DNA from: Planctomycetia bacterium
GTDB taxonomy: Bacteria; Planctomycetota; Planctomycetia; Pirellulales; UBA1268
Length of the DNA: 64,000 nucleotides
Direction: 5' to 3'
Assembly (NCBI GenBank): GCA_026401035.1
Contig: JAPLNR010000062.1
Coordinates: forward strand, 1-64,000
Made by a program: the position numbers and the translations under genes. Below the pieces are notes generated by a model, which did not search any database, was not told where the DNA came from, and worked only from the letters and a program-made list of their open reading frames with translations. Within the stretch, counting starts at the first letter, position 1. Each line of letters starts with the position of its first letter. Positions 16,187 through 25,582 of the stretch are shown piece by piece.

Positions 16187-17247
16187 TCGCCTCCACCACT
16201 GCTCCGCTGAACGCGGTCGTTCCGTTGCGGATTGGTCCAGTCGTTGTCGATCCGCCGGTGCTGCAGGCGCCGATGGCCGGCTACACCAACTACGCCTTCC
16301 GGCAGGTGGTTCGCGAATTCGGGGGGGCAGGACTCCTGGCCACCGAAATGATCGCCGCGCGGAGCGCCACGTGGCTCGAGACGCATCGCGGGGAGCACCC
16401 CGACCGCCTCTGGGGCGTTCGCGAGGAGCCGCGGCCGCTGGCGGTGCAGATGTGGGACAACGATCCCGAAAATCTCGCCCAGGTCGGCCGCCGGCTGGCG
16501 AAGGATTTTCAGGTCAGCGTGGTCGACCTCAACTTCGGTTGTCCGGTGAGGCAGGTGACCGTGAAGGCCCACAGCGGCTCTTGGCTGCTCCGCGACCCCG
16601 CGCGGGTCGGAGAGATCGTCCGCCGCGTGGTGGAAGCCTGCGATGGCGTGCCCGTCACGGCCAAGATCCGTCTGGGCTGCGCCGAAACCTGCCAGACCGC
16701 GGTCGAAGTGGCGCAGCGGATCGAGGAGGCGGGCGCCTCGTGCCTGACCGTGCACGGCCGGGTCGCTGCGCAGTTCTTTTCGGGCCATGCGGATTGGGAG
16801 GCGATCACCGCGGTGAAGCGAAGCGTGTCGCGGCTGCCGATCGTCGGCAACGGCGACATCGATTCAGCGGAGACGGCGGTCGCCAGGCTCCGCGAGTCGG
16901 GCGTCGACGGCGTGATGATCGCGCGGGAGTCACTCTCCAAGCCCTGGATCTTTGCCCAGACGGCCGCCCTGCTCCGCGGCGAACCCAAGCCGCCTGACCC
17001 CTCACTCGCCGAGCAATATGAACTCGTGCTCCACCACTATGATTTGGTCTGCCAGCGATTTGGTACCGAACGCGGCACGCTCTTGATGAGGAAATTCGCC
17101 TGTTCCTATGCCCAGGGACTGCCCGGGGCCCGTGAATTCCGCGGCCGGGTCTCGCGGGTGCTATCCCAGGCGGAGTTTCTGGAGGTGATGCGGACGAGTT
17201 TTCCGTCGCAGGCGCCCCCCCTGTCATGCCAGGAAAATACGAAATAA
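16183..17247 (+). CDS. tRNA-dihydrouridine synthase, second paralogue
   Basis: A 354-residue Dus family flavoprotein. Marks are VLQAPMAGYTNYAFR at the start of the barrel, LNFGCPVRQVTVKAHSGSWLL with the active-site Cys region, AKIRLGC, LTVHGR and VGNGDID for flavin phosphate binding. The C-terminal helical domain contains MRKFACSYAQGLPG. It differs clearly from the Dus at 9248, so the two probably modify different D-loop positions. The ATG overlaps the preceding stop by 4 bases. Confidence 0.9.
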   Translation: MIASTTAPLNAVVPLRIGPVVVDPPVLQAPMAGYTNYAFRQVVREFGGAGLLATEMIAARSATWLETHRGEHPDRLWGVREEPRPLAVQMWDNDPENLAQVGRRLAKDFQVSVVDLNFGCPVRQVTVKAHSGSWLLRDPARVGEIVRRVVEACDGVPVTAKIRLGCAETCQTAVEVAQRIEEAGASCLTVHGRVAAQFFSGHADWEAITAVKRSVSRLPIVGNGDIDSAETAVARLRESGVDGVMIARESLSKPWIFAQTAALLRGEPKPPDPSLAEQYELVLHHYDLVCQRFGTERGTLLMRKFACSYAQGLPGAREFRGRVSRVLSQAEFLEVMRTSFPSQAPPLSCQENTK

Positions 17248-17276
17248 CGGCCGCCAGGCATTTTTCGCTCAATCGC

Positions 17277-17309
17277 TTGTCAAAATTAAGGCAGCCCCTA
17301 TAAATAGGG
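17277..17309 (+). promoter_or_regulatory. sufR promoter with overlapping palindromic operator candidate
   Basis: TTGTCA (17277-17282) and TATAAA (17299-17304) are separated by 16 bases, a near-consensus sigma-70 promoter and rare in this GC-rich window. A perfect inverted repeat CCCTAT-AA-ATAGGG (17296-17309) covers the -10 box. The start codon of sufR is at 17315, so the mRNA would have a leader of only a few bases. Autoregulation by SufR through this palindrome is inferred. Confidence 0.7.
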
Positions 17310-17314
17310 TTGCC

Positions 17315-18043
17315 ATGAGCAATCCAGCCCCCCAAACCGACAGCCGTTCTTCAGACACCGCCCTGATCGAACTGTTGCGGGTCGAAACCCGGCTCGGTAT
17401 CGGACAGATGGCCGCGTCGCTCGGCGTTACGGCCACGGCCATTCGCCAGCGTCTCGACCGTCTCATGCGGGCGGGGCTCGTCTGCCGGGAGACCCTTGCT
17501 CCCCCCGGCACCTCAGCCGCCAGGGGACGTCCCGCCCATGTCTACAGCCTCACTGAAAAGGGACAGCGAACCGGCGGTGACAACTTTCGCGATCTCTCGC
17601 TCGTGCTCTGGCGGGAGATTCGCAGCATGCGTGATCCGGCCGTGCGGCAGGGGCTGATCGCCCGCGTGGGATCCGCAATGGCGGGGATGTATCGCGAGCA
17701 GGTCGCCGGTGAAACGGCGACTGAACGGCTCGAGAGTGTCGCTGCAATCCTGCGGGAGCGTCGGCTTTCCTGCGACGTGCACGTCGAATCAAACACAGCT
17801 TTCGCCGGGGGCGGGGCCCTTGAAAACAGCAGCCTTTCGGTGCTGACCGCCTACTCCTGCCCCTTCCCGGAACTCGCCGAGCAGGACCGGGGAATTTGTG
17901 CGGCCGAGCGGCTCATGATTCAGGAACTCGTCGGGTCGGCGGTGCAGTTGTCGGAGTGCCGTCTCGACGGGGCTTCCTGCTGCAAGTTCACGGCCTCGTC
18001 GGCGGGGGCACCCGCGGCGGGCAACAAGCCGCACGGGGCTTGA
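17315..18043 (+). CDS. sufR: SufR-like iron-sulfur cluster transcriptional regulator
   Basis: A 242-residue protein with an N-terminal winged helix ([32 protein letters not shown], then wing [14 protein letters not shown]). The C-terminal part holds a cysteine cluster: SCP, then 12 residues to GIC, then 19 to SEC, then 6 to a CC pair, as expected for a cluster-sensing DeoR/SufR-type repressor. It heads the suf genes. No ribosome site precedes the ATG, and the promoter lies only 10 bases upstream, so translation may be near-leaderless. A later start (Met near residue 30) would cut into the helix-turn-helix. Confidence 0.85.
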   Translation: MSNPAPQTDSRSSDTALIELLRVETRLGIGQMAASLGVTATAIRQRLDRLMRAGLVCRETLAPPGTSAARGRPAHVYSLTEKGQRTGGDNFRDLSLVLWREIRSMRDPAVRQGLIARVGSAMAGMYREQVAGETATERLESVAAILRERRLSCDVHVESNTAFAGGGALENSSLSVLTAYSCPFPELAEQDRGICAAERLMIQELVGSAVQLSECRLDGASCCKFTASSAGAPAAGNKPHGA

Positions 18044-18135
18044 AAACAATACTGTTGAAGCATCGAATGCGGTGCGGCGAGAGCCGCGACCACAACACTG
18101 AAAAAGTCAAAGTAGCGCAACGAAGGAAGCCCCCC

Positions 18136-18759
18136 ATGACACAACCCTTAGTCAATCCCAAGCCCTGGATCGAAGGCCGCTTCGAGGAGAACCTCGTCCT
18201 CACCACCGTCGAGCAGGCGATCAACTGGGCTCGTCAATCGAGCATCTGGCCGATGACGTTCGGACTGGCGTGCTGCGCTATCGAGATGATGGCAGCCGGT
18301 GCCAGTCGCTTCGACATGGATCGCTTCGGTGCCGGTGCGTTTCGCGCCACGCCGCGGCAGGCCGACCTGATGGTCGTCGCCGGCACGGTCACCTACAAGA
18401 TGGCCAGCCGCGTCCGCCGGCTCTACAACCTGATGCCCGATCCCAAGTACGTGATCGCGATGGGTGCCTGCACGACCGGCGGTGGTCCCTACTTCAAGTG
18501 GGGCTACCACGTGGTCAAGGGCGTCGACCTCGTCGTGCCCGTCGATGTCTACGTCCCCGGCTGCCCGCCCCGGCCGGAAAGCCTCCTCGAGGGGCTGATG
18601 CGGATCCAAGACAAGATTGCCGGACAGCGGATCGCGAAGCGTCGCGACGGCCTCGGCAAGATCGACGACGAACTGCCGGTGCCCCACCACTCCGGCTACG
18701 TGGTGTCGCCCGTCGAGGACGGCAGCCTGGTGTTTGATCACCAGAAGGTTCAGGCCTGA
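18136..18759 (+). CDS. nuoB: NADH-quinone oxidoreductase subunit B
   Basis: A 207-residue NuoB, the subunit that binds the terminal [4Fe-4S] cluster N2 of respiratory complex I. Ligand segments are visible: [11 protein letters not shown] with two adjacent Cys near residue 45, MGACTTGGG and [10 protein letters not shown]. Flanking family segments SRFDMDRFG and [19 protein letters not shown] are intact. A GAAGG site precedes the ATG. No other nuo gene is present; the gene lies between sufR and sufC with 92 and 58 base gaps. That position suggests co-regulation with cluster assembly. A NuoB-like hydrogenase subunit is less likely, given how close the motifs are to NuoB. Confidence 0.93.
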   Translation: MTQPLVNPKPWIEGRFEENLVLTTVEQAINWARQSSIWPMTFGLACCAIEMMAAGASRFDMDRFGAGAFRATPRQADLMVVAGTVTYKMASRVRRLYNLMPDPKYVIAMGACTTGGGPYFKWGYHVVKGVDLVVPVDVYVPGCPPRPESLLEGLMRIQDKIAGQRIAKRRDGLGKIDDELPVPHHSGYVVSPVEDGSLVFDHQKVQA

Positions 18760-18817
18760 TTTGGTCGGCGGTGATCAGCGGTTGATTCGGAACGGAAACA
18801 CGAGCACGAGAGCATCC

Positions 18818-19693
18818 ATGAGCGCAAGCGGAAAACAGGGCGAAAAACAGGGTGGCGAACAACTCGTCATCAAGGGGCTCCACGTGGCCGTCGAGGGCCA
18901 GGAGATTCTCAAGGGGGTCGATCTGACGATCGGCCGCGGCGAGGTGCATGCCCTGATGGGTCCCAACGGCTCCGGCAAGAGCACGCTGGGCTACGCGATC
19001 ATGGGGCATCCGTCCTACGAGGTCACGGCCGGCTCGATCGAGCTGGTCGCTGCCGACGGCACGCGGCACAACGTCCTGGAGATGGAGCCCGACGAGCGGG
19101 CGCGGGCCGGTGTGTTTCTCGCCTTCCAGCGGCCGATGTCGATTCCGGGCGTCCGCGTCGCCGATTTTCTGCGGCACTCCGTGACCAATGTCCGCAATCC
19201 GGATCGCAAGGAAGGTCAGGAGTTGATTCCGATGCGGGAGTTCCGCGACGAACTCAAGAAGAAAATGGCCGATTTGTCGATGGACACGGAATTTGCCCGC
19301 CGCTACGTCAACGACGGCTTTTCCGGCGGCGAGATGAAGCGGGCGGAGATCCTGCAACTCGCCATGCTGCGGCCAAAATTTGCGATCCTCGACGAGACCG
19401 ACAGCGGGCTCGATGCCGACGCCGTCCGTCTGGCCAGCGAGAGCATCGCCCGGATCGGCGGTGCCGAGATGGGCATTCTGATCATCACCCACCACGAACA
19501 GCTGCTCGAGCACAACATCCCGCTGCAGACGCACGTGATGCTCGGCGGACGGATCGTGGAGTCGGGCGGGCCGGAGCTGGCCGCCGAATTGCACAAGAAG
19601 GGTTACGAGCGGATTCGAGCCGCCTATCCCGACGCGGCGGCGGCGGAGAAGGCGATGGAAGAGAGCCGCACATCCGAGCCGGTCTCGGCCTGA
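18818..19693 (+). CDS. sufC: Fe-S cluster assembly ATPase SufC
   Basis: A 291-residue ABC-type ATPase, longer than the usual 250 because of an N-terminal hydrophilic extension of about 15 residues and a C-terminal tail. Walker A is GPNGSGKST. The signature region is [17 protein letters not shown], characteristic of SufC, followed by Walker [23 protein letters not shown]. SufC powers the SufBCD scaffold on which Fe-S clusters are built in the cytoplasm. It is followed after 43 bases by sufB. Confidence 0.97.
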   Translation: MSASGKQGEKQGGEQLVIKGLHVAVEGQEILKGVDLTIGRGEVHALMGPNGSGKSTLGYAIMGHPSYEVTAGSIELVAADGTRHNVLEMEPDERARAGVFLAFQRPMSIPGVRVADFLRHSVTNVRNPDRKEGQELIPMREFRDELKKKMADLSMDTEFARRYVNDGFSGGEMKRAEILQLAMLRPKFAILDETDSGLDADAVRLASESIARIGGAEMGILIITHHEQLLEHNIPLQTHVMLGGRIVESGGPELAAELHKKGYERIRAAYPDAAAAEKAMEESRTSEPVSA

Positions 19694-19736
19694 CCTGCCA
19701 CCACAACACAACCACATACACTCAGGAGACGACACC

Positions 19737-21149
19737 ATGGCCACCGGACTCGACGAATCCTCGACCCTCGCGATCGGCGAGATCAACAAGTACGACTTCC
19801 GCACCGACTCCCCCGCCATCTTCAAGGCGCGGAAGGGCATCGATGCCGAGATCGTGCTGCAGATCTCGGAGATGAAGCGGGAGCCGGCCTGGATGCGGGA
19901 CTTTCGCCTCAAGTCGCTGGAGATCTTCAACTCCAAGCCGATGCCCAGTTGGGGTGGAAATATCGGCGTCAATTTCCAGGACATCTTCTATTACCTCAAG
20001 CCCGCCGAGCAGCAGGGCAAGACGTGGGAAGAGGTGCCCGACGCCATCAAGAAGACGTTCGACCGGCTCGGAATCCCCGAGGCCGAGCGGAAGTTTCTCT
20101 CCGGCGTGAAGGCCCAGTTCGAGAGCGAGGTGGTCTATGGCTCGCTGCAGGAGGATCTCTCCAAGAAGGGCGTCATCTTCACCGACACCGACACCGCCGT
20201 CCGCGAGCATTCCGACCTGCTGCGCGACTACTTCGGCAAGATCATCCCACCGACCGACAACAAGTTTGCGGCGCTCAACTCGGCTGTCTGGTCGGGCGGC
20301 TCGTTCATCTACGTGCCCAAGGGGGTGAAGATCGAGTTTCCGCTGCAGGCCTACTTCCGCATCAACGCCGAGAGCATGGGGCAGTTCGAGCGGACCCTGA
20401 TCATCGTCGACGAGGGCGCCCAGGTGCACTATGTCGAGGGCTGCACGGCCCCGATGTATTCGACCGAGAGTCTCCACTCGGCCGTCGTCGAGATCATCGT
20501 CAAGAAGCACGGCCGCTGCCGCTACACGACGATCCAAAACTGGGCCAACAACATCTACAACCTCGTCACCAAGCGGGCCATGGCCTACGAGGGGGCGACG
20601 ATGGAATGGATCGACGGCAACCTCGGCAGCCATCTGACGATGAAGTATCCGGCGGTCTACATGATGGAGCCGGGAGCCCATGGCGAGATCCTCTCGATCG
20701 CGTTCGCCTCGGCGGGCCAGCATCAGGATGCCGGCGCCAAGCTCGTGCACGCCGCACCGCGAACGAGCGGCCGGATCGTGTCGAAGAGCATCTCCAAGAA
20801 TGGCGGACGGGCCAGTTATCGTGGCCTGGTCAGGGTGGAGCCGGGGGCGAAGAAGAGCCGCTCGAGCGTCGTCTGCGACGCGCTGATTCTCGACGACAAG
20901 AGCCGCAGCGACACCTATCCCTACATCGAGATCGAGGAGCAGGATGTCTCGGTCGGCCATGAGGCGAGCGTGTCGAAGATCGGCGAGGAGCAGCTCTTCT
21001 ATCTGATGAGCCGCGGACTCTCCGAGACGGAGGCCAGCACGATGATCGTCGGCGGTTTCATCGAGCCGCTCGTCAAGGAACTGCCGATGGAATATGCCGT
21101 GGAGATGAACAAGCTCATCCAGCTGCAGATGGAAGGCTCGGTGGGCTGA
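19737..21149 (+). CDS. sufB: Fe-S cluster assembly scaffold SufB
   Basis: A 470-residue SufB with AGGAG just upstream. It starts [12 protein letters not shown] and keeps the family core, including [22 protein letters not shown], the beta-helix segments and [21 protein letters not shown] with the conserved Cys. The C-terminal segment is [26 protein letters not shown]. It forms the SufBC2D complex with its neighbours. sufD follows after three bases. Confidence 0.97.
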   Translation: MATGLDESSTLAIGEINKYDFRTDSPAIFKARKGIDAEIVLQISEMKREPAWMRDFRLKSLEIFNSKPMPSWGGNIGVNFQDIFYYLKPAEQQGKTWEEVPDAIKKTFDRLGIPEAERKFLSGVKAQFESEVVYGSLQEDLSKKGVIFTDTDTAVREHSDLLRDYFGKIIPPTDNKFAALNSAVWSGGSFIYVPKGVKIEFPLQAYFRINAESMGQFERTLIIVDEGAQVHYVEGCTAPMYSTESLHSAVVEIIVKKHGRCRYTTIQNWANNIYNLVTKRAMAYEGATMEWIDGNLGSHLTMKYPAVYMMEPGAHGEILSIAFASAGQHQDAGAKLVHAAPRTSGRIVSKSISKNGGRASYRGLVRVEPGAKKSRSSVVCDALILDDKSRSDTYPYIEIEEQDVSVGHEASVSKIGEEQLFYLMSRGLSETEASTMIVGGFIEPLVKELPMEYAVEMNKLIQLQMEGSVG

Positions 21150-21152
21150 ACC

Positions 21153-22559
21153 ATGACTCCTGCCACAGCGACACCAGCGGCAACGCCGGTGACGGCCACG
21201 ACATTTGATCGCGACGCCCTCGAGCACCTGCTCGCAGCGTCTGCCATGCCCGCCTGGGTGGGCGATCGGCGGCGGGCGGCCTTCGAGTCCCTCCAGACGC
21301 TCGCCCTGCCCAACCGTCGCAATGAAAACTGGATGCGAACCGACCTGCGGCTATTCAAGCCGCAGGCCTGGGGCCTGAGTCCGCGGCCCGCCGCCGGGAG
21401 TGTGGCGCCCGAGGGCCTGCTGGCCGATGCGATCGCCTCCGGCGCTGCCACCGCGGATTCGGTCTTTGACGACTCTGCCCACTCCGTGGCAGACACCTCG
21501 CTGGCCGGGCGGCTCGTGTCGCTCGACGGCCATGTGCTGCGGGAGGATCTCGATCCCGCGCTCGCCAAACGGGGCGTGCTTTTCGGTGCGGCAGAAAACG
21601 TGCTCGCGGAGCACGGCGACACCCTCAAGGCCCATTGGTTCTCGGTGATCGATTCGCAGTGCGACTGGTTCGCTGCGCTCCATGCCGCCTTCCATCGGGC
21701 CAGTGCCGTGCTGTACGTTCCGGCTGGCGTGAAGCTGGCCGAGCCGCTGCATGTGATGTCCGCCATCGGCGACGGTGGCGTCGACACCTCCCACGTGCTC
21801 GTCGTGCTCGGCGAGGGCGCCGAAGCCACCCTGCTCACGGAAACGGCCGGCGGTGGCGCGGCCGGCAAAACAGCCGGCGGCTTCCATTGTGGCGGCACTG
21901 AGATCGTCGTCGGCCGCGGTGCCTTCCTGCGGATGGTCAACCTGCAGAATTGGAACACCGGTGTCTGGCACTTCGCCCGCCAAAAGGCCGTGGTGCACGA
22001 GAATGGCCGGCTGCAATGGACGCTCGGCGCCCTCGGCAGCCGGGTGTCGCAGGTGGCTCAGGACGTGGCACTCGTCGGCCGAAATGCCACCGCCCAGGTC
22101 AACGGCGTGATGTTCACGGAGGGGCGTCAGCACCTCGTCTACAACACGCTCCAGCACCACGAGGCGGCCTCCTGCAAGAGTGACCTGCTCTACAAGGGGG
22201 CGCTCCAAGACCGCTCCCGGCTCGTCTGGCGCGGCATGATCAAGGTCGACAAGGCAGCCCAGAAGACCGATGGCTACCAGCGCAACGACAATCTGATGCT
22301 TTCCAACGAGGCCCGGGCCGACTCGATCCCGGGCCTGGAGATCGAGGCCGACGACGTGCGGTGCACGCATGGCGCCACCAGCGGCCGCGTCGATGCCGAA
22401 CAGATTTTTTACGCCCAGGCCCGTGGCCTCACCGCCGACGAGGCGGCCCGGCTGGTCGTGGCCGGCTTCTTCCAGCAGGTCTTCGATCGGATCACCATCC
22501 TGCCCGTCCGCGAGGCCCTTGCCCGCGCCATCGGCAGCCGCATCAGGCGGGTGTCATGA
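21153..22559 (+). CDS. sufD: Fe-S cluster assembly protein SufD
   Basis: A 468-residue SufD. It has an Ala/Thr-rich N-terminus, the helical start (MPAWVGDRRRAAFESLQTLALPNRRNENWMRTDLRLF), a beta-helix core and the C-terminal SufB/D domain with SNEARADSIPGLEIEADDVRCTHGATSGRVD, the usual SufD signature. It pairs with SufB. The stop overlaps the start of the Rieske-SufT fusion by ATGA. Confidence 0.95.
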   Translation: MTPATATPAATPVTATTFDRDALEHLLAASAMPAWVGDRRRAAFESLQTLALPNRRNENWMRTDLRLFKPQAWGLSPRPAAGSVAPEGLLADAIASGAATADSVFDDSAHSVADTSLAGRLVSLDGHVLREDLDPALAKRGVLFGAAENVLAEHGDTLKAHWFSVIDSQCDWFAALHAAFHRASAVLYVPAGVKLAEPLHVMSAIGDGGVDTSHVLVVLGEGAEATLLTETAGGGAAGKTAGGFHCGGTEIVVGRGAFLRMVNLQNWNTGVWHFARQKAVVHENGRLQWTLGALGSRVSQVAQDVALVGRNATAQVNGVMFTEGRQHLVYNTLQHHEAASCKSDLLYKGALQDRSRLVWRGMIKVDKAAQKTDGYQRNDNLMLSNEARADSIPGLEIEADDVRCTHGATSGRVDAEQIFYAQARGLTADEAARLVVAGFFQQVFDRITILPVREALARAIGSRIRRVS

Positions 22560-23359
22560 GCGCTGCAATGACCGAATACCAACGAGTGGCCGAAGTCGGC
22601 GAGATTCCCGATCCCGGCAAGATGCTCGTCGATGTCGACGGCGAGATGGTTGCGCTCTTCCACGTGGGCGGCCAATTCTTCGCCATCGACGATGTCTGCA
22701 CGCACGACGGCGGGCCGCTCGCCGACGGCGAACTGATCGATCACAAGATCGCCTGCCCGCGACATGGAGCGAAGTTCGATATCCGCACCGGTGCGGCGCT
22801 GACGATGCCGGCCTTGCGGGCCACCCGGGCCCATGAGGTGAAGGTCGAAGACGGCGGCGTGTGGGTGCGGCTGCGGGCCGAAGCCACTGCCGCAGGACCG
22901 GGGGCACATGCGGTTGCCGGTCCGGCAGGCTCGGTTGGAACGGCCGGTCCGGTTGGGCAGGCCACAGCTCCACAGGCGGCAACGCCGGAAACGACGCCGG
23001 CCGCGGCTGCCGGCCTAACGCCAGACGGAAGTTCGGCGGCCCTCTGCGAAGACTCGGTCCGGGAACTGCTCAAGGCAGTGAAGGATCCGGAACTGTTCGT
23101 GAATATCGTCGACCTGGGACTGATCTATGGCGTGACGCTCACTCCAGCGGCCGACGTCCCGGGCAAGCAGCAGATCTCAGTCGACATGACGATGACGAGC
23201 CCCGCCTGCCCCGCCGGTCCGCAATTGATCGGCGACACGAAGCGGGTGCTGGCGGCGCACCCCGATGTCTCGGCCGTCGAGGTTCGCATCGTGATGGATC
23301 CGCCCTGGACACCCGACCGCATGACCGACGCCGCTCGGGATCAGTTGGGTATTTTTTAG
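22556..23359 (+). CDS. fusion: Rieske-type ferredoxin + SufT/MIP18 domain
   Basis: A 267-residue protein with two domains. Residues 5-105 form a small Rieske domain whose ligands fit a [2Fe-2S] cluster: C48-X-H50 (CTHDGGP) and C67-X2-H70 (CPRHGA). Residues about 108-155 are an Ala/Pro/Thr/Gly linker. Residues about 160-267 are a MIP18/DUF59 domain with VKDPELFVNIVDLGLIY and a conserved Cys at about 218 in TSPACP, as in SufT and PaaD. SufT helps Fe-S protein maturation. The two parts are normally separate proteins. The gene is coupled to sufD by a 4-base overlap, so it is part of the SUF machinery. The role of the Rieske part may be electron supply; this is inferred. Confidence 0.88.
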   Translation: MSAAMTEYQRVAEVGEIPDPGKMLVDVDGEMVALFHVGGQFFAIDDVCTHDGGPLADGELIDHKIACPRHGAKFDIRTGAALTMPALRATRAHEVKVEDGGVWVRLRAEATAAGPGAHAVAGPAGSVGTAGPVGQATAPQAATPETTPAAAAGLTPDGSSAALCEDSVRELLKAVKDPELFVNIVDLGLIYGVTLTPAADVPGKQQISVDMTMTSPACPAGPQLIGDTKRVLAAHPDVSAVEVRIVMDPPWTPDRMTDAARDQLGIF

Positions 23360-23397
23360 CCTCGGTAGATCCCTCTCCCCTGGGGAGCGGGAGCACG

Positions 23398-24513
23398 ATG
23401 AAGGTCCTCCTCTACGAGTGGTGCTGTTCGGGCGGGCTGTCCGGCCCGGATGCGGCCTGGATGCTCCCCGAGGCCGGCGCGGCCATCGAATTGGAAGGCA
23501 CGATTCGCGAGGGGCGGACGATGCTCGAGGCCGTGGTCGCCGATGCGACACGGGACGATACGCTTCAGGTCACGGTGCTCGTCGATGCCGCACGCGTGCT
23601 GGCACTATCGACGGGCGTCACCGTACGGACGGTGTCGCCCGGGAGCGAGATCGACGTGCTCGGCGAGGAGTCACGGCGGGCCGATGCCACGCTGATCATC
23701 GCCCCCGAGACCCGCGGGATTCTCGAGCACCGCGTGGCGGTCGCCCGGCGGGGCGGTGGCCGGGTGATCGCGCCGGGCGGACGGTTCATCGCCGTCGCGG
23801 CCGACAAGCAGGCCACGATCGATGCCCTCGCCGCCGCTGGTGTGCCCGTTCCGGCCGGCCGGTCGCTTGCTCCGGGCGAGTGTTGGCCGCCGGGCTTTCG
23901 CCTGCCGGCGGTCCGCAAGGCGCGGGCCAGCGTGGGCTGCGACCAACTCCTGATCGTGCAGGCCGCGGAAGGGACACCGCCCCCGGCGCCGCAGGCGACT
24001 CGTCTGGAGGCCTTCGTGCCCGGCACGCCCGTGGGGGTGTCGTGCCTCTGTGGCCCGCATGGCATCCATGTGCTGCCGCCGATGCTGCAGCTGTTTTCGC
24101 CCGGGCCGCAACCGGAGTATCGCGGTGGCCTGCTCCTCCGGGAGACGCGGCTCGTAGCCCGGGCAGAGCGGCTCGCCCGGCGGTCGATCGCGGCCGTCAT
24201 CTCGGCGGTGATCGGTGGCGGACGGTCAGCGGCGGTCTCGCCACCGCCCGAATCCACGGCCGTGGGCTGGGTGGGAGTCGACATGCTCCTCGGTGCCGAC
24301 GACGATGGCCGCGGCGACCGGGTGCTCGAGGTCAACCCGCGGCTGACGACCTCCTTCGTGGGGCTCGCGGCGGTGTTTGGTCAGGGCCTGACTCGGACGC
24401 TCCTCGCTGTCGCGGACGGTCACGCGGTGGACATCGTGTCCGCGGCGGTCGCCGATCGGCAGGTGGAGTTCGACACCACGGGCCGCGTGCGAGTGACCGA
24501 TGGATCAGCCTGA
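23398..24513 (+). CDS. ATP-grasp ligase, MfnD-like (tyramine/glutamate ligase type)
   Basis: A 371-residue ATP-grasp protein with GGGAG 6 bases before the ATG. It begins MKVLLYEWCCSGG, the usual start of this group. ADKQATIDALAAAGVPVPAG marks the pre-ATP-grasp/ATP-binding boundary, and GVDMLLG...VLEVNPRLTTSFVGL is the metal-binding end. In methanogens MfnD adds glutamate to tyramine in methanofuran synthesis; methylotrophs and planctomycetes have related genes for methylofuran. Assignment leans on the next two genes, which are MfnF- and MfnE-like. Confidence 0.75.
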   Translation: MKVLLYEWCCSGGLSGPDAAWMLPEAGAAIELEGTIREGRTMLEAVVADATRDDTLQVTVLVDAARVLALSTGVTVRTVSPGSEIDVLGEESRRADATLIIAPETRGILEHRVAVARRGGGRVIAPGGRFIAVAADKQATIDALAAAGVPVPAGRSLAPGECWPPGFRLPAVRKARASVGCDQLLIVQAAEGTPPPAPQATRLEAFVPGTPVGVSCLCGPHGIHVLPPMLQLFSPGPQPEYRGGLLLRETRLVARAERLARRSIAAVISAVIGGGRSAAVSPPPESTAVGWVGVDMLLGADDDGRGDRVLEVNPRLTTSFVGLAAVFGQGLTRTLLAVADGHAVDIVSAAVADRQVEFDTTGRVRVTDGSA

Positions 24514-24520
24514 TGAGCGA

Positions 24521-25582
24521 ATGAGTGTCTTCGCCTTCGACGTGGGCGGTGCCAACATCAAGGCGGCCGACGGGCTCGGCTGGACGCGAAGCGTGCCCTT
24601 TGCCCTCTGGCAGCGGCCGGAGGAACTCACCGCGGCGCTGACCTGCATGGTCGCGGAGTATGCGCAGCAGTGGACTGGCGGAAAAACACCGCGGCGGATC
24701 GTCGCCACGATTACGGGCGAGATCGCCGACTGTTATCCGTCGCGCCGTGTCGGCGTGGAGCGGATCACGGCGGCGCTCGCGGCCGTGGCAGCCGCGAGCG
24801 ATCCCCCGGCCGGCCTGAGCGTCTATCTCGTGGATGGCTCGCTCGTGCCTGCGGCGGTGGCCGCCGGGAGGCCGCTCGACGCCGCAGCCTCCAACTGGCA
24901 CGCCGTCGCGCGGCTCGGCGCGGCGCACGCCGCGAGTGACCGGGCATTCGTCGTCGACATCGGCTCGACGACGACCGACATCATCCCCATCCTGGCTCGG
25001 CGTCCCGCCCCCCGCGGCCTCGATGACGTCGGCAGGCTGGCGACGGGCGAACTCGTCTACACCGGCGTCGAGCGCACGCCCGTGGCGGCGCTCGTGCGGT
25101 CGCTGCCGTGGGTGGCGGGGCCCCCGGCGGGGCCCCGGCTGCGGCCAATCGCGAGTGAACGCTATGCCGACTCGCGCGACGTCTGGCTGCTGCTCGGCGG
25201 ACTCCCCGAAGACCCCGGCTCGCGGGACACCGCCGATGGCGGGCCGGCGACCCGTGACGGAGCCCGGGTGCGGCTCGCGCGGATGCTGCTCGCCGACCCG
25301 GATGATTTTTCGTGGGCCGCGGCGGAGGCCGCCGCTGATTGGTGCGCCGCGGCGCAGGGCCGGCTTGTCGCCCGGGCCGTGGCCCGCGTGGCGAAGGCCT
25401 GCGGCTGGCGGCCGACGAGCCTCGTGCTCAGCGGCCATGGCGACTGCCTCGCGCGGCGGGCGCTCACGCGGCTCGGCTGGGAGGTGCCGACCGTGGTGCT
25501 ATCCGACATTCTCGGGCCCGACATCTCGCGGGCGGCGCCGGCGCATGCCGTGGCCATGATCGCCCGAGGAATGCTCGCATGA
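24521..25582 (+). CDS. MfnF-like protein (hydantoinase/oxoprolinase fold, methylofuran synthesis)
   Basis: A 353-residue protein with an actin/hydantoinase A-like fold. It has VFAFDVGGANIKAAD at the N-terminus, TITGEIADCYPSR and FVVDIGSTTTDIIPI as phosphate-binding segments, and a C-terminal LVLSGHGD. This is the pattern of MfnF and of the 'H4MPT-linked C1 transfer' family. MfnF joins the aminomethylfuran unit to glutamyl-tyramine. ATG 24521 is chosen because homology starts there; ATG 24500 would overlap the previous gene by 14 bases. Its stop overlaps the next gene by ATGA. Confidence 0.78.
   Translation: MSVFAFDVGGANIKAADGLGWTRSVPFALWQRPEELTAALTCMVAEYAQQWTGGKTPRRIVATITGEIADCYPSRRVGVERITAALAAVAAASDPPAGLSVYLVDGSLVPAAVAAGRPLDAAASNWHAVARLGAAHAASDRAFVVDIGSTTTDIIPILARRPAPRGLDDVGRLATGELVYTGVERTPVAALVRSLPWVAGPPAGPRLRPIASERYADSRDVWLLLGGLPEDPGSRDTADGGPATRDGARVRLARMLLADPDDFSWAAAEAAADWCAAAQGRLVARAVARVAKACGWRPTSLVLSGHGDCLARRALTRLGWEVPTVVLSDILGPDISRAAPAHAVAMIARGMLA

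Noticed and set aside
17896-18135. Longer NuoB reading frame starting within sufR
   Set aside because: NuoB homology begins at 18136 and the extension overlaps sufR without similarity to anything.
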